From assembly GCA_013397695.1 (NCBI GenBank), contig VYZI01000085.1, positions 657,600 through 721,599 of the forward strand: 64,000 nucleotides of DNA, read 5' to 3'. The notes under the pieces are model-generated. The model did no database searches. It was not told the origin of the DNA and was given only the letters and a program-made list of their open reading frames with translations. Shown here piece by piece: positions 1 through 13,639 of this stretch (positions are counted from its first letter, which is position 1; each line of letters starts with the position of its first letter). The DNA comes from Centropus unirufus (lineage: Eukaryota; Chordata; Aves; Cuculiformes; Centropidae). The translations under genes and the position numbers were made by a program.

Positions 1-3000
1 AAAAGAATTCTCAGATATTATTTCCTAGTTCTGAAACATGGGTAAATGAGAACAAATACCCAAATTCTGACCTGAATGTAAAACAGGGACAGAATTTTCT
101 GCTTTTTGTTTAACTCGCTCTGATTAATCCATTTAAAAGCAATTGTCTCTGCTCTGTTTTCATTTACACCTCTGTGAAGCTGGCAGAGTCGTTCTGGATT
201 TGCACCACCTTTTTCAGAGCAGAATCTCCTCCTGCTGGAATTAAAGGGTGGGGGGAAATCAAAGTGAGAGCAGCCATTGTGAAACCATTTTCTATTTCTC
301 TAAATGGGCAACAAAGACAGCGAGGAAGTGGCCCCTACCCACTGGATTTTACAGGGAGGATTCACATTTCTCACAGATATTTTTGCAAAACAGTGATGGA
401 ACTTTGCAAGACTTTTTTATCTGCTATCTCAGCAGTAAGTTCCCAATTTTTAGATTGCATTTAGGTTTCTCTGAGCATAATATTTGATTATCGGCAATAT
501 GTTTTCAGTTAAATATTTCATATAGTGCATAAAGGCCTCTTCTACTCTCGAGCACTCTGCAAGCATTAATGAAAGCAGTGAATTTTGAGATTTATCTGGC
601 GCCTGGATACCTTTTGCTGCGAATAGTTTCAGAGCTGGACTGCAGCTTCACACAATAATTTAACGTTGCCTCTGTATTCATGAAATCGGAATTATGTATC
701 TAAATGTAGATAGATTGTCAGCAAATCTTTGGAGAGGTGGCAGCAGGCCTCACGGATACGACCCAAATCCAAATATTCTCCAAATTCACAAAAGATGTAG
801 ATTGCCTTTTCTGCTCTAAATGCAAGGTTTCATCCACTTTAGGGAAGCTCTGCTCGAGCTCCAGGGCGCTTGGTTATGCAGTGGTGGATTAAACGTGTGA
901 GAAGGTTGGGCCATGCTCTGCCAGTTTCTGCCATGGTGCAGTTCCTTCACAACCAACGGTGCCACACGTGGGTCTCACACAGGAGTGTGAAAGGCTGGAA
1001 GGTCAGATGAAAAAATTAACTTTATTTTCAGAATAAAATTAAGTATGCACTGATAATTCAAGACTTGCATTCCCCAATATTTAATGACTTCTGAGGCAAC
1101 TACTTAGACCTGCAAGTTGGAGATTGCATTCCCCTGCCTGCTCCTTGGTCTTCTTCTGCCTGAAGGCCCTTTGGAAAGACAGCAGCCTGTGATGGATTGC
1201 AAGTGTTAATCTTGCTTGAGATATTGGAGGACCTTCAAACCAAGCAGAGGGAGGAGAAAGAAGGAGAGGCATGCAGACCAGCTCTAAGGTGAGCTTGGCA
1301 ATGTGGATGGGCAAGGTGGAATCACTGGGTCTTCTTGCTGGTCATGTGCACGGTCCTTGATGTGGCATGAGAGTACCACGGAGCTGCTGTCTATGGAAAA
1401 GTACAATTGTACCAGGAACTTGGCTAAACAATGTTGGTTTTCAAGTTGCATTTCAAGTTGCTTGTCATCATAAAATTCACCCCCACCTCTTGCCTTGCTG
1501 ATTTAAAAAAGGACTCGTTTTTTCAGTTCTTTTTGTCCTGTCCAGATAATAAGCTCTAACTTACTTGTCCTTTCTGAATCTGTGCAAAATACACACATCT
1601 CGAAAACATCTCGATGTGAGACTTGGATGTGGCAGGTAATTTCTTGGCAAATGGTTACTGGAGGTTTTATAGCCTGCCCTCAGTATTTCTGCTTGATTTC
1701 TATCAGTCCAGCTGCTAAACTAAAACAACACGCTCATGTGCTTCATTAATCTTCCATGCATCTATGCCATTGATATTCTAGTAATCTGATCATCGTATCT
1801 TTAAATTAATAGAAGTCAGCGTTCCTAAAAAGATTATACAGTTTTGCATCACCAATGGGAATAGGAACCCAGATAGAGACTGCTCCCCGTACTGGGTACG
1901 CAGCAAATGTAAGTATGGCCAGGATCTCGCTCTAATCCTGAAGGGGTCTCTCACTTCTCAAGGTGCCACTGCTAAGGCTGAAAAAATCATGTTTTTTCAG
2001 CAGACGTCGTAATCCACACATGGTTTTGAGACTGCAGCGGCGGAATGGTGATATCAGAAATGCGGAGGGTAAACAACTCTGAGCAAAGTGTGCTCTGGTG
2101 TGGGAACTTCTCATCGAGATGACAAAACAAAATCCTCAAGGAAAACATCCAGCTCTTCGTGTTCCTGTGATATGTGTGTGCTTGTGGGAAGGCAACCCTA
2201 AACAAAAAATACTTCCCTCCCCAACAACACCAAACAACTCCTTTGATTTGTTCTCAGCGCACAGCAGTCTATAGTTGTGTCTAGGAAAGCCATCTGGATA
2301 CCTTCATTAAAGCAATATTTTATTTGGTGTAGTAAGGTCAGCTCTCATGGAAATGGAACTCACTGAACAAAGCCAACAGAGGTTCAACAGCTTTCATTTC
2401 TGCTTCCAGTTTAATAAAAATATGAGATATTGCAACCGGGCAGGTTTCCATCATGCACTCCTGTACCATGCAGAAGAGAGCCTGGTCCCCAGACCAGAAG
2501 GACTGTAAAATTTAGGGTCTTCCTGGAGGGACTCTGCTATTTTGGATTGCGGGGCTATTTAGCAGTTTCTGTTCTAGTACATTTGTCTCTGTTGGATCAA
2601 CACGGTTTCAACAGTGAGGAATGCAGCTGGACATAAAATCACCTCTTTTGCCTGCTTTGAGTTGGATGTACTGCTCATTTTCCTTTCTGTAAGATGGATA
2701 TAGCTCCACCTCCCAGACTCTGAAAGTTGTTCCAGACTCATGAAGAAGTCTAGAAAAGCACTACTTTTTTTTTATGATTCATTGACACATTTGGAGAACA
2801 TTGCGAATTGCTGGGGGATTATGCAGGGCAAAATGTAGTTTGTGACTGCAGATCCGTGAGGGAGAGTCATGAGGTATGGATCGCTGTCCTCTGCAGCCTG
2901 AGATCAGCTGTTCTCCTATGGCAGACTTTTTCTCACTGTTTTCCTAGTTGATCAGTACCAAACGGCTAAAACCTGAGAGATGGATTTATTTTTTAACTAA

Positions 3001-3970
3001 TGCAAATAATCATGTTGGTTATAATTGTTATTAGGTTTCCTTTGGGAGTCTGTTGTTACAAGCACTCAACCCTTTTGTCTCTCCTTTGGGTCTCCCGGCT
3101 ACATTGCAATTTATAAAGATACCAGACCTTAGGCTAAATCAACGTCCTTAGGGTTATGAGATGTTGCTAAATATCAAAACAAAATCCCAGTGTTCCAGTT
3201 CTTTAACTTCTCTATGTTTAATTAGCTATTCCAATTAACCTTCCCTTTGTGTTCCCTCATGTTTAAGGGGTTATATTAAAAGTACTGTAGAATTAAAGCC
3301 ATTTAAAATATGCTGAGTATATTTCAAGGCGTTCAGAAAGCCTCTTACACGAGGCTGTCCTCATTTCAGTTTCACTAATGACTGGTCACCGGGGGCACAT
3401 TTGCAAATCTCTGCACCTAGGTTGCAAAAATTATCTCAATATACCTATACGTGCATCCAGGTCACAGCACGTTCAGATGGGAAATCACTTCTGCAGAGAT
3501 TTTTACCATGTTGCTCTCCAGGCCTGAGGATGCCCAGGGTGTGTAAGTGAAGGCATACACGTTTATGCTCTGAGAATTTAGATGTCACCGAGCGTTTAGG
3601 CAATGGTTTCTTTGCTCAGGGGCCTGATGCAAAGACAGTGCTGGATTCTGGTTCCTGAGGTACTTTGGTTAATTCCTAGATTTAGAAAAAGCAGCATGGG
3701 AAACGCATGGGGAAATGTCAAGGTTGTCATCCCAACCAGTTCATAAGATGAGGTTTTTTGCGTTCTCATAGATGGGTGAGTAATATGGAGTAAAAACCTG
3801 CCCAAAGAGCGTGTTGCAAGAACAATAAATTATGCATGCTCTCCCTGGCCGATCCCCCATGACAGGGACCGGCAATGTCAGGCTGCTCAGGATGATGTGA
3901 TAGGAGGGTCTCCAAAACTGCTTCTGTAGTCTTTATGAACCCATGATTTGTAAATGTATGCTGATAGCAC
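1..3970. other. Unique AT-rich non-coding sequence
   Basis: No gene, RNA or recognisable repeat was seen. Open frames on both strands are under 100 codons and show no family resemblance. A short tandem echo (TTTCAAGTTGC repeated twice, about 1438-1462) and ordinary A/T tracts are the only local structure. It is probably intergenic or intronic. Confidence 0.6.
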
Positions 3971-4008
3971 TTTGTGAGGTAGGAGAGTACTATTATGCCC
4001 ATTTTATT
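3971..4008. repeat. Possible MIR/L2-type ancient repeat fragment
   Basis: The stretch GTGAGGTAGG, then TACTATTATGCCCATTTTA, resembles the part shared by MIR SINEs and L2 LINEs (TGAGGTAGG, TACTATTATTATCCCCATTTTACAG). Only about 35 bp align by eye, so it could be chance. Old MIR/L2 relics do occur in bird genomes at low density. The orientation was not assigned. Confidence 0.35.
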
Positions 4009-5898
4009 ATGCCCAGGGGTGACTACGTTTTTTAGATTTATGTTATATTAGGCAGCTTTTCACTTATTATTCTCTGTGCCTAACTCTCTGGATGCATTTT
4101 ATAAGCCATCAGGATTTTACTCATGGCTATGGATTTTGTTATGGGAGAGCAGGTACCTAGAAAATCCCCGAGTTGCCCCGTGTCATTCTGGAGGGCTGCG
4201 GCAGAACTAGGAATGGGAGCTAGGCTATATATTTAATCCCCACCTCTTCCCTAGGTAACTTCCTCCAGCAGTTGTATGGAAAGATCATTTTAATTCATAG
4301 TTTTGTTTGTTAGAGGATATTAATTTCTCAGGGGTGAAGTACGATGACAAAACAGCATTTATTTTTCTTTTTTCTCTATTCGGAAGGAGCTGAGTTAATT
4401 TTAATACCAGGCTACGGTGTTATTTTAGTTACATTTGTTCCATCAGGGTGTCTGTCTTTAGACCTTCCTTTGGTCTTTGTAAAGGATAAGGAGGAAAACA
4501 AAAGAGATGTTTATTTTATTGAAGCTGTGATATTAGAGGCTTTCACTTAAGATATCTGTGGGAGTCTGTCTTTGTTTTCTAAGGCAAGGTCAGTTAAAAA
4601 TATAGCATGTTTTGTGTTAAATAGTTTGATGGCATAAATTCAATAAAGACATTGTCTGGTGTCCTCACTGTTTGAGCCGTGTGAGTTACAAAGGACACTA
4701 AGAAAAGCAAAGATCCATTTCCCTTTCCTTCTCCCTCTCCTCTGCTTTTCATTGGCAACAGTAAAGTTCAACTGCAAGGCATGTGATTGTAATATAATCA
4801 AATAACCTGCTGGTGTCTCATAAAGAAGTACTGGTTGTTTAAACGACTATTCATAACAGACTTAGATGTTTCATGGCTGGTGATGGTTTAAGAATCAGAT
4901 AACATCAAATCGGTTACAGTATGAGCCTATGCTCCTTTGAAAATGTACAAAGAACAAAGCTCACAGCGTTACTGGTGGCTGACTAGTTGGGGGAGATGAA
5001 AACAATGAATATAGTTAGGATTTTTATCAAGCCTGCCGAGGAATCTCGATGGGAGCAGCTATGTAGGCATGTGATAAGCATCACGTAAACTGGAGATACT
5101 GCAAGCTGAGGAATAGGGGACATTTAGTACGTCTAGCTCCATTTTTAAACCAGCCCGTCTCTAGTAAAATAGATTATACAGAGGAGAGGGACGGCTCAGT
5201 ATAAATCATCCTCTAACAGTTCTTCAGGGTGCGTTGTTGGGAAAGGCATGCTAACAATACGATCAGTTTATTTTGTGTATTGACTTTGATACCGGTGCAG
5301 GGAAAGAACGAGCCGTGACTCTGTGTGCAGAGACTCCACCAGTCCCTCCTGTAGGGAAGCCCCAACCTTGTGCCTTCTCCGTGCCTTTCCTGAAGGGGTT
5401 TCCACAGCAGAGGCCACTGCTTAAGCTGGCTCCGGAGATAACTCTTCCAGAGCAAGACATTCCTACGGGAGAACAGCTCAGCAGGGGAGCTCATGTTAGA
5501 GAAGAAAAGCATGCCAGGAGAACTTCAAGAGAGAGAATTAGTTTTAAGATTTGTTTATTAGCTACTGTATCGCTGATCTCCTGTTGAGCGAGCCCCAAGT
5601 TCAATGGGGATTGTGTTTCTGAACTTGGGACTTAAAAGAGCAAATTTGGGGTAAAAAAAAAAAAAGTATACTTAACACTGATCATTGACAGTGCGTCATT
5701 TTGTCTTATCAGCAAAGGTGCATTCAAAACCCGAGAGTTGTCACAGAGAGTGAGAAATAAAACAACAAAAAATTCCCTCCCATTGCTTCAGGCTTTTGGA
5801 TGCGCTGGATTAAGTTCATTGCTAATTAGACACAATTGTGAAGCACAATTATTTATGAACCTTCAATGGGCTGAATTCATGAAAGGAATAACGAGTAT
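4009..5898. other. Unique non-coding sequence
   Basis: No gene recognised. It holds an A13 run at 5653-5665 and a small perfect inverted repeat, CCCAAGTTCA (5594-5603) with TGAACTTGGG (5630-5639). A 104-codon frame at 5273-5587 on the plus strand overlaps open frames on the other strand and has no family likeness, so it is taken as chance. Confidence 0.6.
5653..5665 (+). repeat. Poly(A) tract, 13 bp
   Basis: Uninterrupted A13. No retrotransposon body was recognised immediately upstream, so it is treated as a simple repeat. Confidence 0.8.
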
Positions 5899-6184
5899 AT
5901 ATTTTCCTTTTGTGGAATTTTAATGAAGAAATTGCATTACTATTCATTATTTATCCACTTTCAAATTGTAATGAATAGTTCTACTGGCAAACACCAAATT
6001 TCTGTATTTACAGAAAGGCAGAACATGTGTAGATAATAACACAGTTCAGTATGTATGAAATTCTGTATTTCTATAAATATAGAAATAAAGAAATTATCGC
6101 CAGGACTATTCATTAAATTTTGAAAGTAGTAAATAATAAATAGGAATAACGTTTATTCATTACAATCCCCCAAACAGAAAATAT
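5899..6184. repeat. 286-bp imperfect palindrome (MITE-like)
   Basis: The left arm (about 5899-6024) and the reverse complement of the right arm (about 6061-6184) align along their whole length with a few short gaps, at roughly 75% identity by eye. The two enclose a centre of about 36 bp. Shared blocks include CTATTCATTA, TTTGAAAGT, TAAATAAT, TTTCT-TAAATA-AGAAAT and, at the outer ends, GAAAATAT. The tetranucleotide CGAG lies close outside both ends (5892-5895 and 6185-6188), but four bases are weak evidence of a target-site duplication. A full-length self-complementary element fits a fold-back or MITE-type DNA transposon relic, or one of the ancient hairpin-shaped conserved repeats. The family is not identified. 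Confidence 0.6.
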
Positions 6185-9100
6185 CGAGGCTTTCTTTCTT
6201 AAATAAATCCAGTGCAATGTTTCTCCAAGAAGGCTGGCTTTTATGATGATTTTGATTTTTATTTTTTGACACTGTTTCATATGCAGCCTTTATCCTAAAT
6301 GCATTTTAAATAACAGTAACCCGTGTGTTTTCATCAGTAGCTGAAATAATACATGATGCTGTGAAACAAGGAGGATTTAGAGAGCTTGTCGTCCCTGGCT
6401 GAATAAACTCTTCCTAACACTGTTTCGACCATGAATATCAGGGTCTTAAAGAAAAAGCTTTTATGCCCACCTCACCAGGTGGTGTCACGGGGCCATTCAC
6501 GTATGACCTGGCTGTGTGAAGATGAGGGTGCGAATGGGGTGTTTTTTTCATTCAGACCCCAAGCCACCTCAATTCAAACTGCAAACCCTGCAATCCCCAG
6601 CCCCTCCGTGGGTTTTACAGTCAGGTTTTACAGATTTTCCGCTGCCTGTGTGAAAACCAAACCTCCTCACCAATGGGAGGAGGACCTGGCACGTAAGGCT
6701 GGAGTTCTCAGGACCACGAGCAAGCCTGCCTTAGTTCCTTGTACAGTAATTAAACCCTTTGAACCCAGCAGGAACATTGAGGGTGACTTTTTTAACTACA
6801 GTGGAGTACAGGACATTAGGAAAAGCCTTGCAGATGAATTAATTGTGATCTGCCAGGTAAAGAAGGGTGACAACTGTGATAGACAGTAATTAATATCTTA
6901 GCCCAGTTTAAACCAGTCTTAGGGCCTGACCAGGTAGTTCGAGTTCCCTGAATTCTGGGGTATCTCTCACACTGATGAACAACAGTAAATACGTTATTAA
7001 AAGTTTATCTGCTTTTACTCCTTATGGCTGAGAATCTGGGACCCTGATAAATCTCCCTAAGTTTAAGATTAATAGAAAGACATTTAATCTGCTATTCATG
7101 ACTTTTGTTAATATCCTGCGGTTTGGTTTAGATGGTGAAGTGAAAAGAATGAGCAGTTTTCCAATGAAAAGGAGGAAAATGCCTTGCTTTGGGAGCTGAA
7201 AACCACTGCTGTACTATAAGTTTCTGGGCAGGTACATTGAGAGTTTGCAGGATGAATGGGTGGATGCACGGATCCATGAACAGGAAACAGACCACAAGCA
7301 GGACTCATTGTCATTCTCAGCGACCCAAAAGATCAGGTAATTTTTTGTTATTTTCCTTTGCAACTTTGGTATTCCAGGGCACAAGACATGGCGCTGCCTG
7401 CCCTCGACGGGCTCTTCAGCTTCCTGGTGCGATGTGAGGTGTGAATATACTGGTTAACTGCAAAGGAGCAAACAAAGGAATTTCTGAACAGTGGTTTCCT
7501 GAAGGGCGATGAAGTCACGGTGAGTCCCTTCATGTCACAGTTCATCCCTCATTTGGGTAGCAATGATGTCGTTTACTGGTATAAGTTGTCCCTGTATAGA
7601 TGTGGGAAATAAATGTCAGTTTGGCACCTGAGATTTTTGAAGATAGAAGTTCTTCACAGAACGAAGGAATGCTGAATATCTGCTCATGTTTTGCCTATAC
7701 GCTATAAAATCTGAACCATTTTGATACTGTTTATATGCTGGTAGTGCTTCTCCTTTCAGTGTGGCCATTGGTGATCCAGCCTGGCAAAAAGCTGCGGTAG
7801 GTGTAGTCCACTGGGATGGTTTTGTGAATGAGACATTGCCCATCTGTAGAAGCAAGAGGTGAACTCCCGAGTCGTACGGAAAAGGCCTTGTAAAGAAAGG
7901 GGAAGGGATTCAGCTGACCTGCAAAGGACCAGTGATCTGTACAGTGAGGTTGTTGCAAGGAATCAAGACCTTTTTACGTGGTGAGATGATGCTTTGATTT
8001 GAGGACACGATGACTAATATTTGGAGTTCAATATACACATACTTCCACGTGACATAGCTCATCCCTTCCTCTTCTACGAATCACCATAGAAAAACAGCAT
8101 TTCAAGGGTTTCCATGTGGTCATCAATAGCCAAACCAGGGTTTATAACCTCACAGTAATCTTGGACTCCCTCCTTGAGACCTCAGTATTGAGTGATGGCA
8201 TCCAGTCCTCACTGCAGTCAGATCAACTTAAAGACATCTCTTTGGGTCTGGTGTTCTGAACCTTTCTGCAGCAAGCTATTTTTCCTTGCTTTTCAAGTTT
8301 CCTTTCCTGGATGTAGCATTTACATCATGATCTAAAAACAATTTTACACATAATAAAGTTTAACTATTTGATATTTTTCATTCCAAAACTAAATAACAGA
8401 CATTTAAGAGAATATTCCTTTTTTTAATGACACACATGATAGTATTTTAAAACACCAAATGACATCCACCGTAAATTTTGGGGGCTTTCTCTGGTGAATA
8501 CTCTATCAGTAAAGTTTTCCATATTTGCGATTCTTGTTTTTTAAGATGTTTTATGACATTTTGTTGAACTAGCATCTGCTTCTCCAGGGACTCTCCTATT
8601 TATGACAACTGGAGATGCTTTTAAAAACTATTTGAATTAAACTTGGGCTGCTCAGAAGTGTTTCTGCAGGAGCTGATTTTAGGTGCAGAGTTTTCACCAA
8701 TGACATTTGACAGAGCTGTTAATCCCTCTTGACTCTGATGCATGAGATCCCATTACAGGAGCTGGAGCATTCCATGAGATACGCACATGCAAAATAACAG
8801 TTCCCAATTAGTTACCGTTTGTTCTGTTACAAACCAAACCTCCGATACAAGCTGTTCCCTATTAATATTGCTCCTCGCCCCTTGAGGTGATGCTTTTAAT
8901 CCCAGGAGGTGGGAAATCCCTGTTGCTGTGCCTGGTGTCTGGCAAATGCTTGGCCACAGCAGAGGAGGGTGTGGAGGCACCTTTGGGAATCAGTGAGGAC
9001 TGCCAGCCTCTTCCCATGGCCTGGATCTCTCCCCACTGAATTCTATGCTGTGCCACAGATTTATCCTACAGGCTCTGCCAGTTTTTTCTTGAATCTCTAC

Positions 9101-10597
9101 TTTCTCCCTTTTTGGGGGCTGTGCGGATGGACAGCCAAGTCAATGCGTGCTCTAGAGGAAATTGGACTTTGAAGGCTGGTTGGACCCTCATGAGCCACAT
9201 GGGAGAAGATGCCCATGAGGCTGGTGGCGGTCCTGGTGCTTCTCCCCTGCCCTGCACTGAGTGCTACCACACAGGTAAGGAAGCGGGGAGCACAATGAAA
9301 TGCTTCTGGTGTTGTTACGACACCTTCTCCTGGCACAGGTCCCCGTGTGCTGTGCTCATCCGGCATGACCTCTGAAAGATTGGCTACTCTTATTCCACCA
9401 CTAGACCACAGAAACCTTGCCAAGAGTTTTGTTTCAGCCCAAAAGGGGTAATTGTGAAAGGACAATGATTTTTGCCAACCGAGCCTCAATTATCACATCA
9501 GCAGCCGTGCTGTCGTGTGTAAACTCCCTTCCTTAAAAAAAAATAAACAAAACCCAAAACAGTCCAAAGTGCAAGGATTCTTCAGGGATTGTTACTGATG
9601 AAATGTCTTATTTTCTCTAAAGAGTGATGGTCCTTAGGGAATTGCCAGGAATTGTAAGAAAAACAAGGTGTTGCAATGTAATGTAACATTATGAGTTAAA
9701 TGTGATCCTGTCTGATTATCATTCCTCTTAAGTGCTGAATCAGCAGGATCCCGTTCTGCACACTCTGAAACCTAACGCAAGAAAAAAAAAAAATCTCCAA
9801 AAGGTAGAAGTGATGCTTCTGCATTAAAGTGAAATCTTTGGACCTCATAAATTTGATTGCAAATGTAATTCTTAATGTGACACTATTTATGTTGGAAGTA
9901 TAAAAATAAATATTTACAGTTGTTTTCAAATACCTCTATCAAAGTCCTAGACGGAGCTATTGCCAATATCCCTTCTCTTTTTTTTTTTTAACCCATATCT
10001 GAATCTTTGTTATTTGGTCAGAATAAATTATTTGTGCCACTGTTTAAAAAGAACTAAAGCCATTTAGAGTTGGATGACATGAATCAACATAGAGAATAAG
10101 AGACTTTTTCAACTAAAGAAAGATTTATTGATTCCTGAATATGCAGTGTCTTTGACTTTGTCCGGAAGGTCATTTCTTTGGTCAAGAAGACCTGGTCCTT
10201 CCACTGATTATGTAATATCCTTTCTGCTCTTCCATACACCTAATTGTTCTTAGAATTAAAATAGATTGTGTGATCTTTCATCTAAATCTTTCTCTTTAAG
10301 AAAAAGATAATTTAAACCTTAATTTATGGACTCTGATCTTATTAACCTTTCATTCCACTTGCTTCTGTGCCTTGGTTTTGTAAACAGACTATGATACTTT
10401 CTGCACTTTTACTCAGTGTGTCCTATTTCAAGACATTCTGAGAACTAAAGCTCACCTGCCTAACCTAAACTAAACATTTTCTCTCTTCTGAGAACTTGTT
10501 TAGTGTTCAAAGTCCCATAATTTGCTTCAATTTTTTTTTAAAAAAATCATTTAATAATTTGTGTTGATAAATAGAAACTTTGTTGTCTTTTCTCAAG
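6185..10597. other. Unique non-coding sequence
   Basis: No recognised gene or repeat. The longest plus-strand frame of the window lies here (6431-6889, 152 codons from ATG). It has no recognisable domain, no repeat likeness and no convincing splice or promoter context, so it is probably a chance frame. A-rich and T-rich runs occur at about 9534-9543, 9781-9792 and 9978-9990. Confidence 0.55.
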
Positions 10598-10940
10598 ACA
10601 CAGCCACCCCTTTCTGGCCAGAGCACACAGCCATTCTGTCTTTCTCCTCCTCCTGAAGGAATTTGTGCTCTCCGCTCCTGCTGCTGTTTCCTCAGACTTG
10701 CTTTGTTTTCTTTGTCTCTGCTATTTCCATCAGCCCAGGCTGCCTTTATTTCCTCTCTCCCCTTTATTGCTTTCCTCCTCCTGTAGACATCAGGACCTTG
10801 GCTTTTAAACTCAGTCATGTTCCTCCTTCTCCTCCCTACTCTTTGCCATCTCATTTGTTCATCTTGGTTTAGGGATGATCTGGCCTCTTCATTCTTTTTA
10901 CTGCAGTCTTGCTTCTTCTTCCCTCCCTTTCATTTTCTAG
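10598..10940 (+). repeat. Pyrimidine-rich low-complexity stretch
   Basis: The plus strand is dominated by C and T with repeated CTCCTCCT, CCTTCTCCTCC and CTTCTTCCCTCCC blocks, broken by short mixed segments. Overlapping open frames rich in F, S, P and L (10580-10999) only reflect this composition. Confidence 0.55.
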
Positions 10941-13547
10941 GATCCTGCTTCATTCTTTATTTCAGACCAGATCATTGCCCTGGATTCCCCTCCCTCTGAA
11001 ATGCCTCAGCTGCCTTTGGCTGCGGATGGGCTCTTCTCCTTTCATTCTCCCTGTACTCAAGATGAGGGAAGATATAACATTAACTGCTTCTACCAACTTT
11101 TTAAAAACTTGCTTTTATAACTTAGAAGCCTGGAGGCTGGTAGCATTGCTGGGGTCACCTTGGAATCTGCTGAAAGGTTTGGTGGAGGTCAACTAGTGGT
11201 GGCCCACAAGTATTGTCCATGGTGGGACAGGGAGCTGGGTATCTCCAAGAGAAGTGCAGGACAATGCGAAGCTAGAAAGTGTTCTGTATTGTCGGCTAGG
11301 ATTTTTATAGTTTCTCTGCTTACAAAGGTTGTTTTGTAAACTTGGTTGTCTTACACGAAGGAAAAGTGTAGAGGGCATGTTGGGTTGGTTTGTTGGTTTA
11401 TTAATATTTATTTTAAAATAAATTCCAGAAGTTAGGTGTAAATAGAGTCAGAGGTTTGACTTCAGGACTAATAAGAAGGGAAAGAATAAGGGTTTATTTT
11501 TCCAAGAAGACGAAACAACCAACAGTCCAAACCACAGGTAATTTTAGTAATGCAAGAGTTCCAGAGAAGGGCATCATCAAGGCACAGCCAGGAGAATCGG
11601 TCTCCTTTGACTCTACAGTTGCTGAATTTGCCTTTAGTGGTTCATGCTTTGCTCTGATCTTAGTCCCACCCAACCAAAAGAATAAAAAGCCCATGCTCCA
11701 ACATGTGCAGAGGGTTGGAATCTTGATCTCTGCAATACCATGGAGCTGGAGGTCTGCAGGCTGTGTTAAAAAGATTGGACTGAAAATAAAAAATCAAGTC
11801 TATAGGCAGGAAACATAACCACGCTGGACTGGGGAATTTTTCAGCTGTTGATTCACGTGAAATATATTACAAATAAGTCATTAATGGAATGAAAAAACAG
11901 GGTTGGTTTGTATTCTCTGCTCACCGTTTTTGTTCTTGCTTCGTTTTCTTCCTTATTTTAATTCTGTTATTTTCCTTGCCTGGCTGCAAACTCTCTCTTA
12001 CCAACCTGGTAAGGAAGGTTGGTACCAAACCAATCTGCCGAAACAATGGGGATGATGGGGATCAACAATCGTCCTTCGTGAATCATCGTTGTATCGTATG
12101 CACTAAGTCTCAGGATTTTTTTGTTTATTTGGGGTTTTTATTATTGTTTTATTCCCAATGGCTGGGTGTGGCCTTTTCACACAGTTTTGGTTGCACCAGT
12201 GAAAACTGAGGATAACCAGGTCATGAAGAATGACCTGGCACCCACCCCTGACACAGACACATGTATTCATCCACGAACATGGCTATCACGTTTTATGGGA
12301 AGCGAAGCAGGCCACCTTCCACATTTCTGGTACGGAGTGAGCAGAAGTTAATTTGTAGGTTGGTGAGCACGAGCTTGTGACACTGCACTCCATTTCACAT
12401 CAAGAGACATTAACTTGAAATTACTGTTTCCACGGGAAACACTTATGACTCAAAGCATTAATTTGCATTAGCCCACGATAAGGCCAGCCCGTAAATCGAG
12501 TAATTGAAAATAACTCGCAACCATAGCACCAAGGAAGGAATTAACTAGGAATGTTTTCCTATAAACATAAGGGTTTTTTTTTTCCAGGTAGTTAAAATAC
12601 TAAAAGTGTGCGAAATATAATTAATTTAGTTTTCTAGCAAAGTCATTATTTAACAAATTGTCACTATGGAAGTAATCAGTTTGGGTAAATTTGCACTGGC
12701 TGTGTTTTATCTCCTCACTTTTTAGTTTCAGGCAAACAGCCTATTAAAACCCTTGGTTTGGGAGAAGCTCTACATTTTTTTCTTGCAGCTGTGAGGACAA
12801 TGGTCATTCTTTACAAATTTAGTTCAAGGTAATGTGATGTTCTACCCAGTCTGGCAGCAAGATTTATAACTTTACAACTGGGGGCTAAATTTTTGTTTTG
12901 TAAGCAAGTCTGATCTCAGGCAAATTTTACCTGTTTTGAAAATCATAAGGATTATTTATGGGAATCTCCATGAAACACATCTTTTACCCTTCATGTTCAT
13001 ACAATAACCATTCAGAGCGAGTTAACAATCACCAGTATTAATAACTGAATCTACCCCAGAGAAATTACTCTGAACTATTACTGATTACCAGTTGCATGGG
13101 TACCACCTCTGCTTTAGATACCAGGTGAGCCAATCTTCCCCTGAGCAACAATGGTTGAGAAGGTCCCAATTTTCCAATTTCAACTTGGGTTTCCATCCTC
13201 TCTCAGCGCTATCGTTTTGATACGAGAATGAAAATTGTAGATTTATTTTTTTTTCTTCTCAGGAGCCACCCAGACTGGTAACGCAGAGGGGAAATGCAGA
13301 TGGTCCTGAGTTCCACAGGCATCTCCCACCCCTGCATGTGCAGCTGTGCAGATGTCACACACCTCCCCAACTGCCTTTCGCTCCTCTCCAAACATCATTC
13401 CTATTTCTTAGGTCCAAAGTTACTCTGGAAGAGGAGAGAGGAAAGGAGCAAGGACTAATTTTCCCAACTGAGAGTCTTTAAGTCCAGATGGTCTCTCCTC
13501 GTATTCCATTACCATCTGCCCCAATTTGGGTCCTCGAGCAACAATCC
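10941..13547. other. Unique non-coding sequence
   Basis: No gene recognised. A 120-codon plus-strand frame (11456-11818) has no family resemblance. Short perfect inverted repeats occur: TACCAACCT with AGGTTGGTA (around 11999-12024), and CCAGGTCA with TGACCTGG (12216-12223 and 12231-12238). The second contains two nuclear-receptor half-sites. Confidence 0.55.
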
Positions 13548-13608
13548 TTTTGTTTATTTCCTTTTTTTCTTTCCTTTTTTCTTCCTTTCTTTCTTTTTTC
13601 TTCAAACT
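13548..13608 (+). repeat. C/T tract (polypyrimidine)
   Basis: About 60 bp made almost entirely of T and C (TTCCTTTTTTCTTCC-type units). It lies directly upstream of the CpG-rich patch that starts near 13640. The lysine/glutamate-rich minus-strand frame across it is an artefact of the tract. Confidence 0.75.
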
Positions 13609-13639
13609 GAACACCAAACTTTCCAACCCAGCAGCACAG

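Noticed and set aside
6431..6889. Longest plus-strand open frame (152 codons)
   Set aside because: No family resemblance, unremarkable codon use and no supporting signals. A chance frame is the simplest reading.
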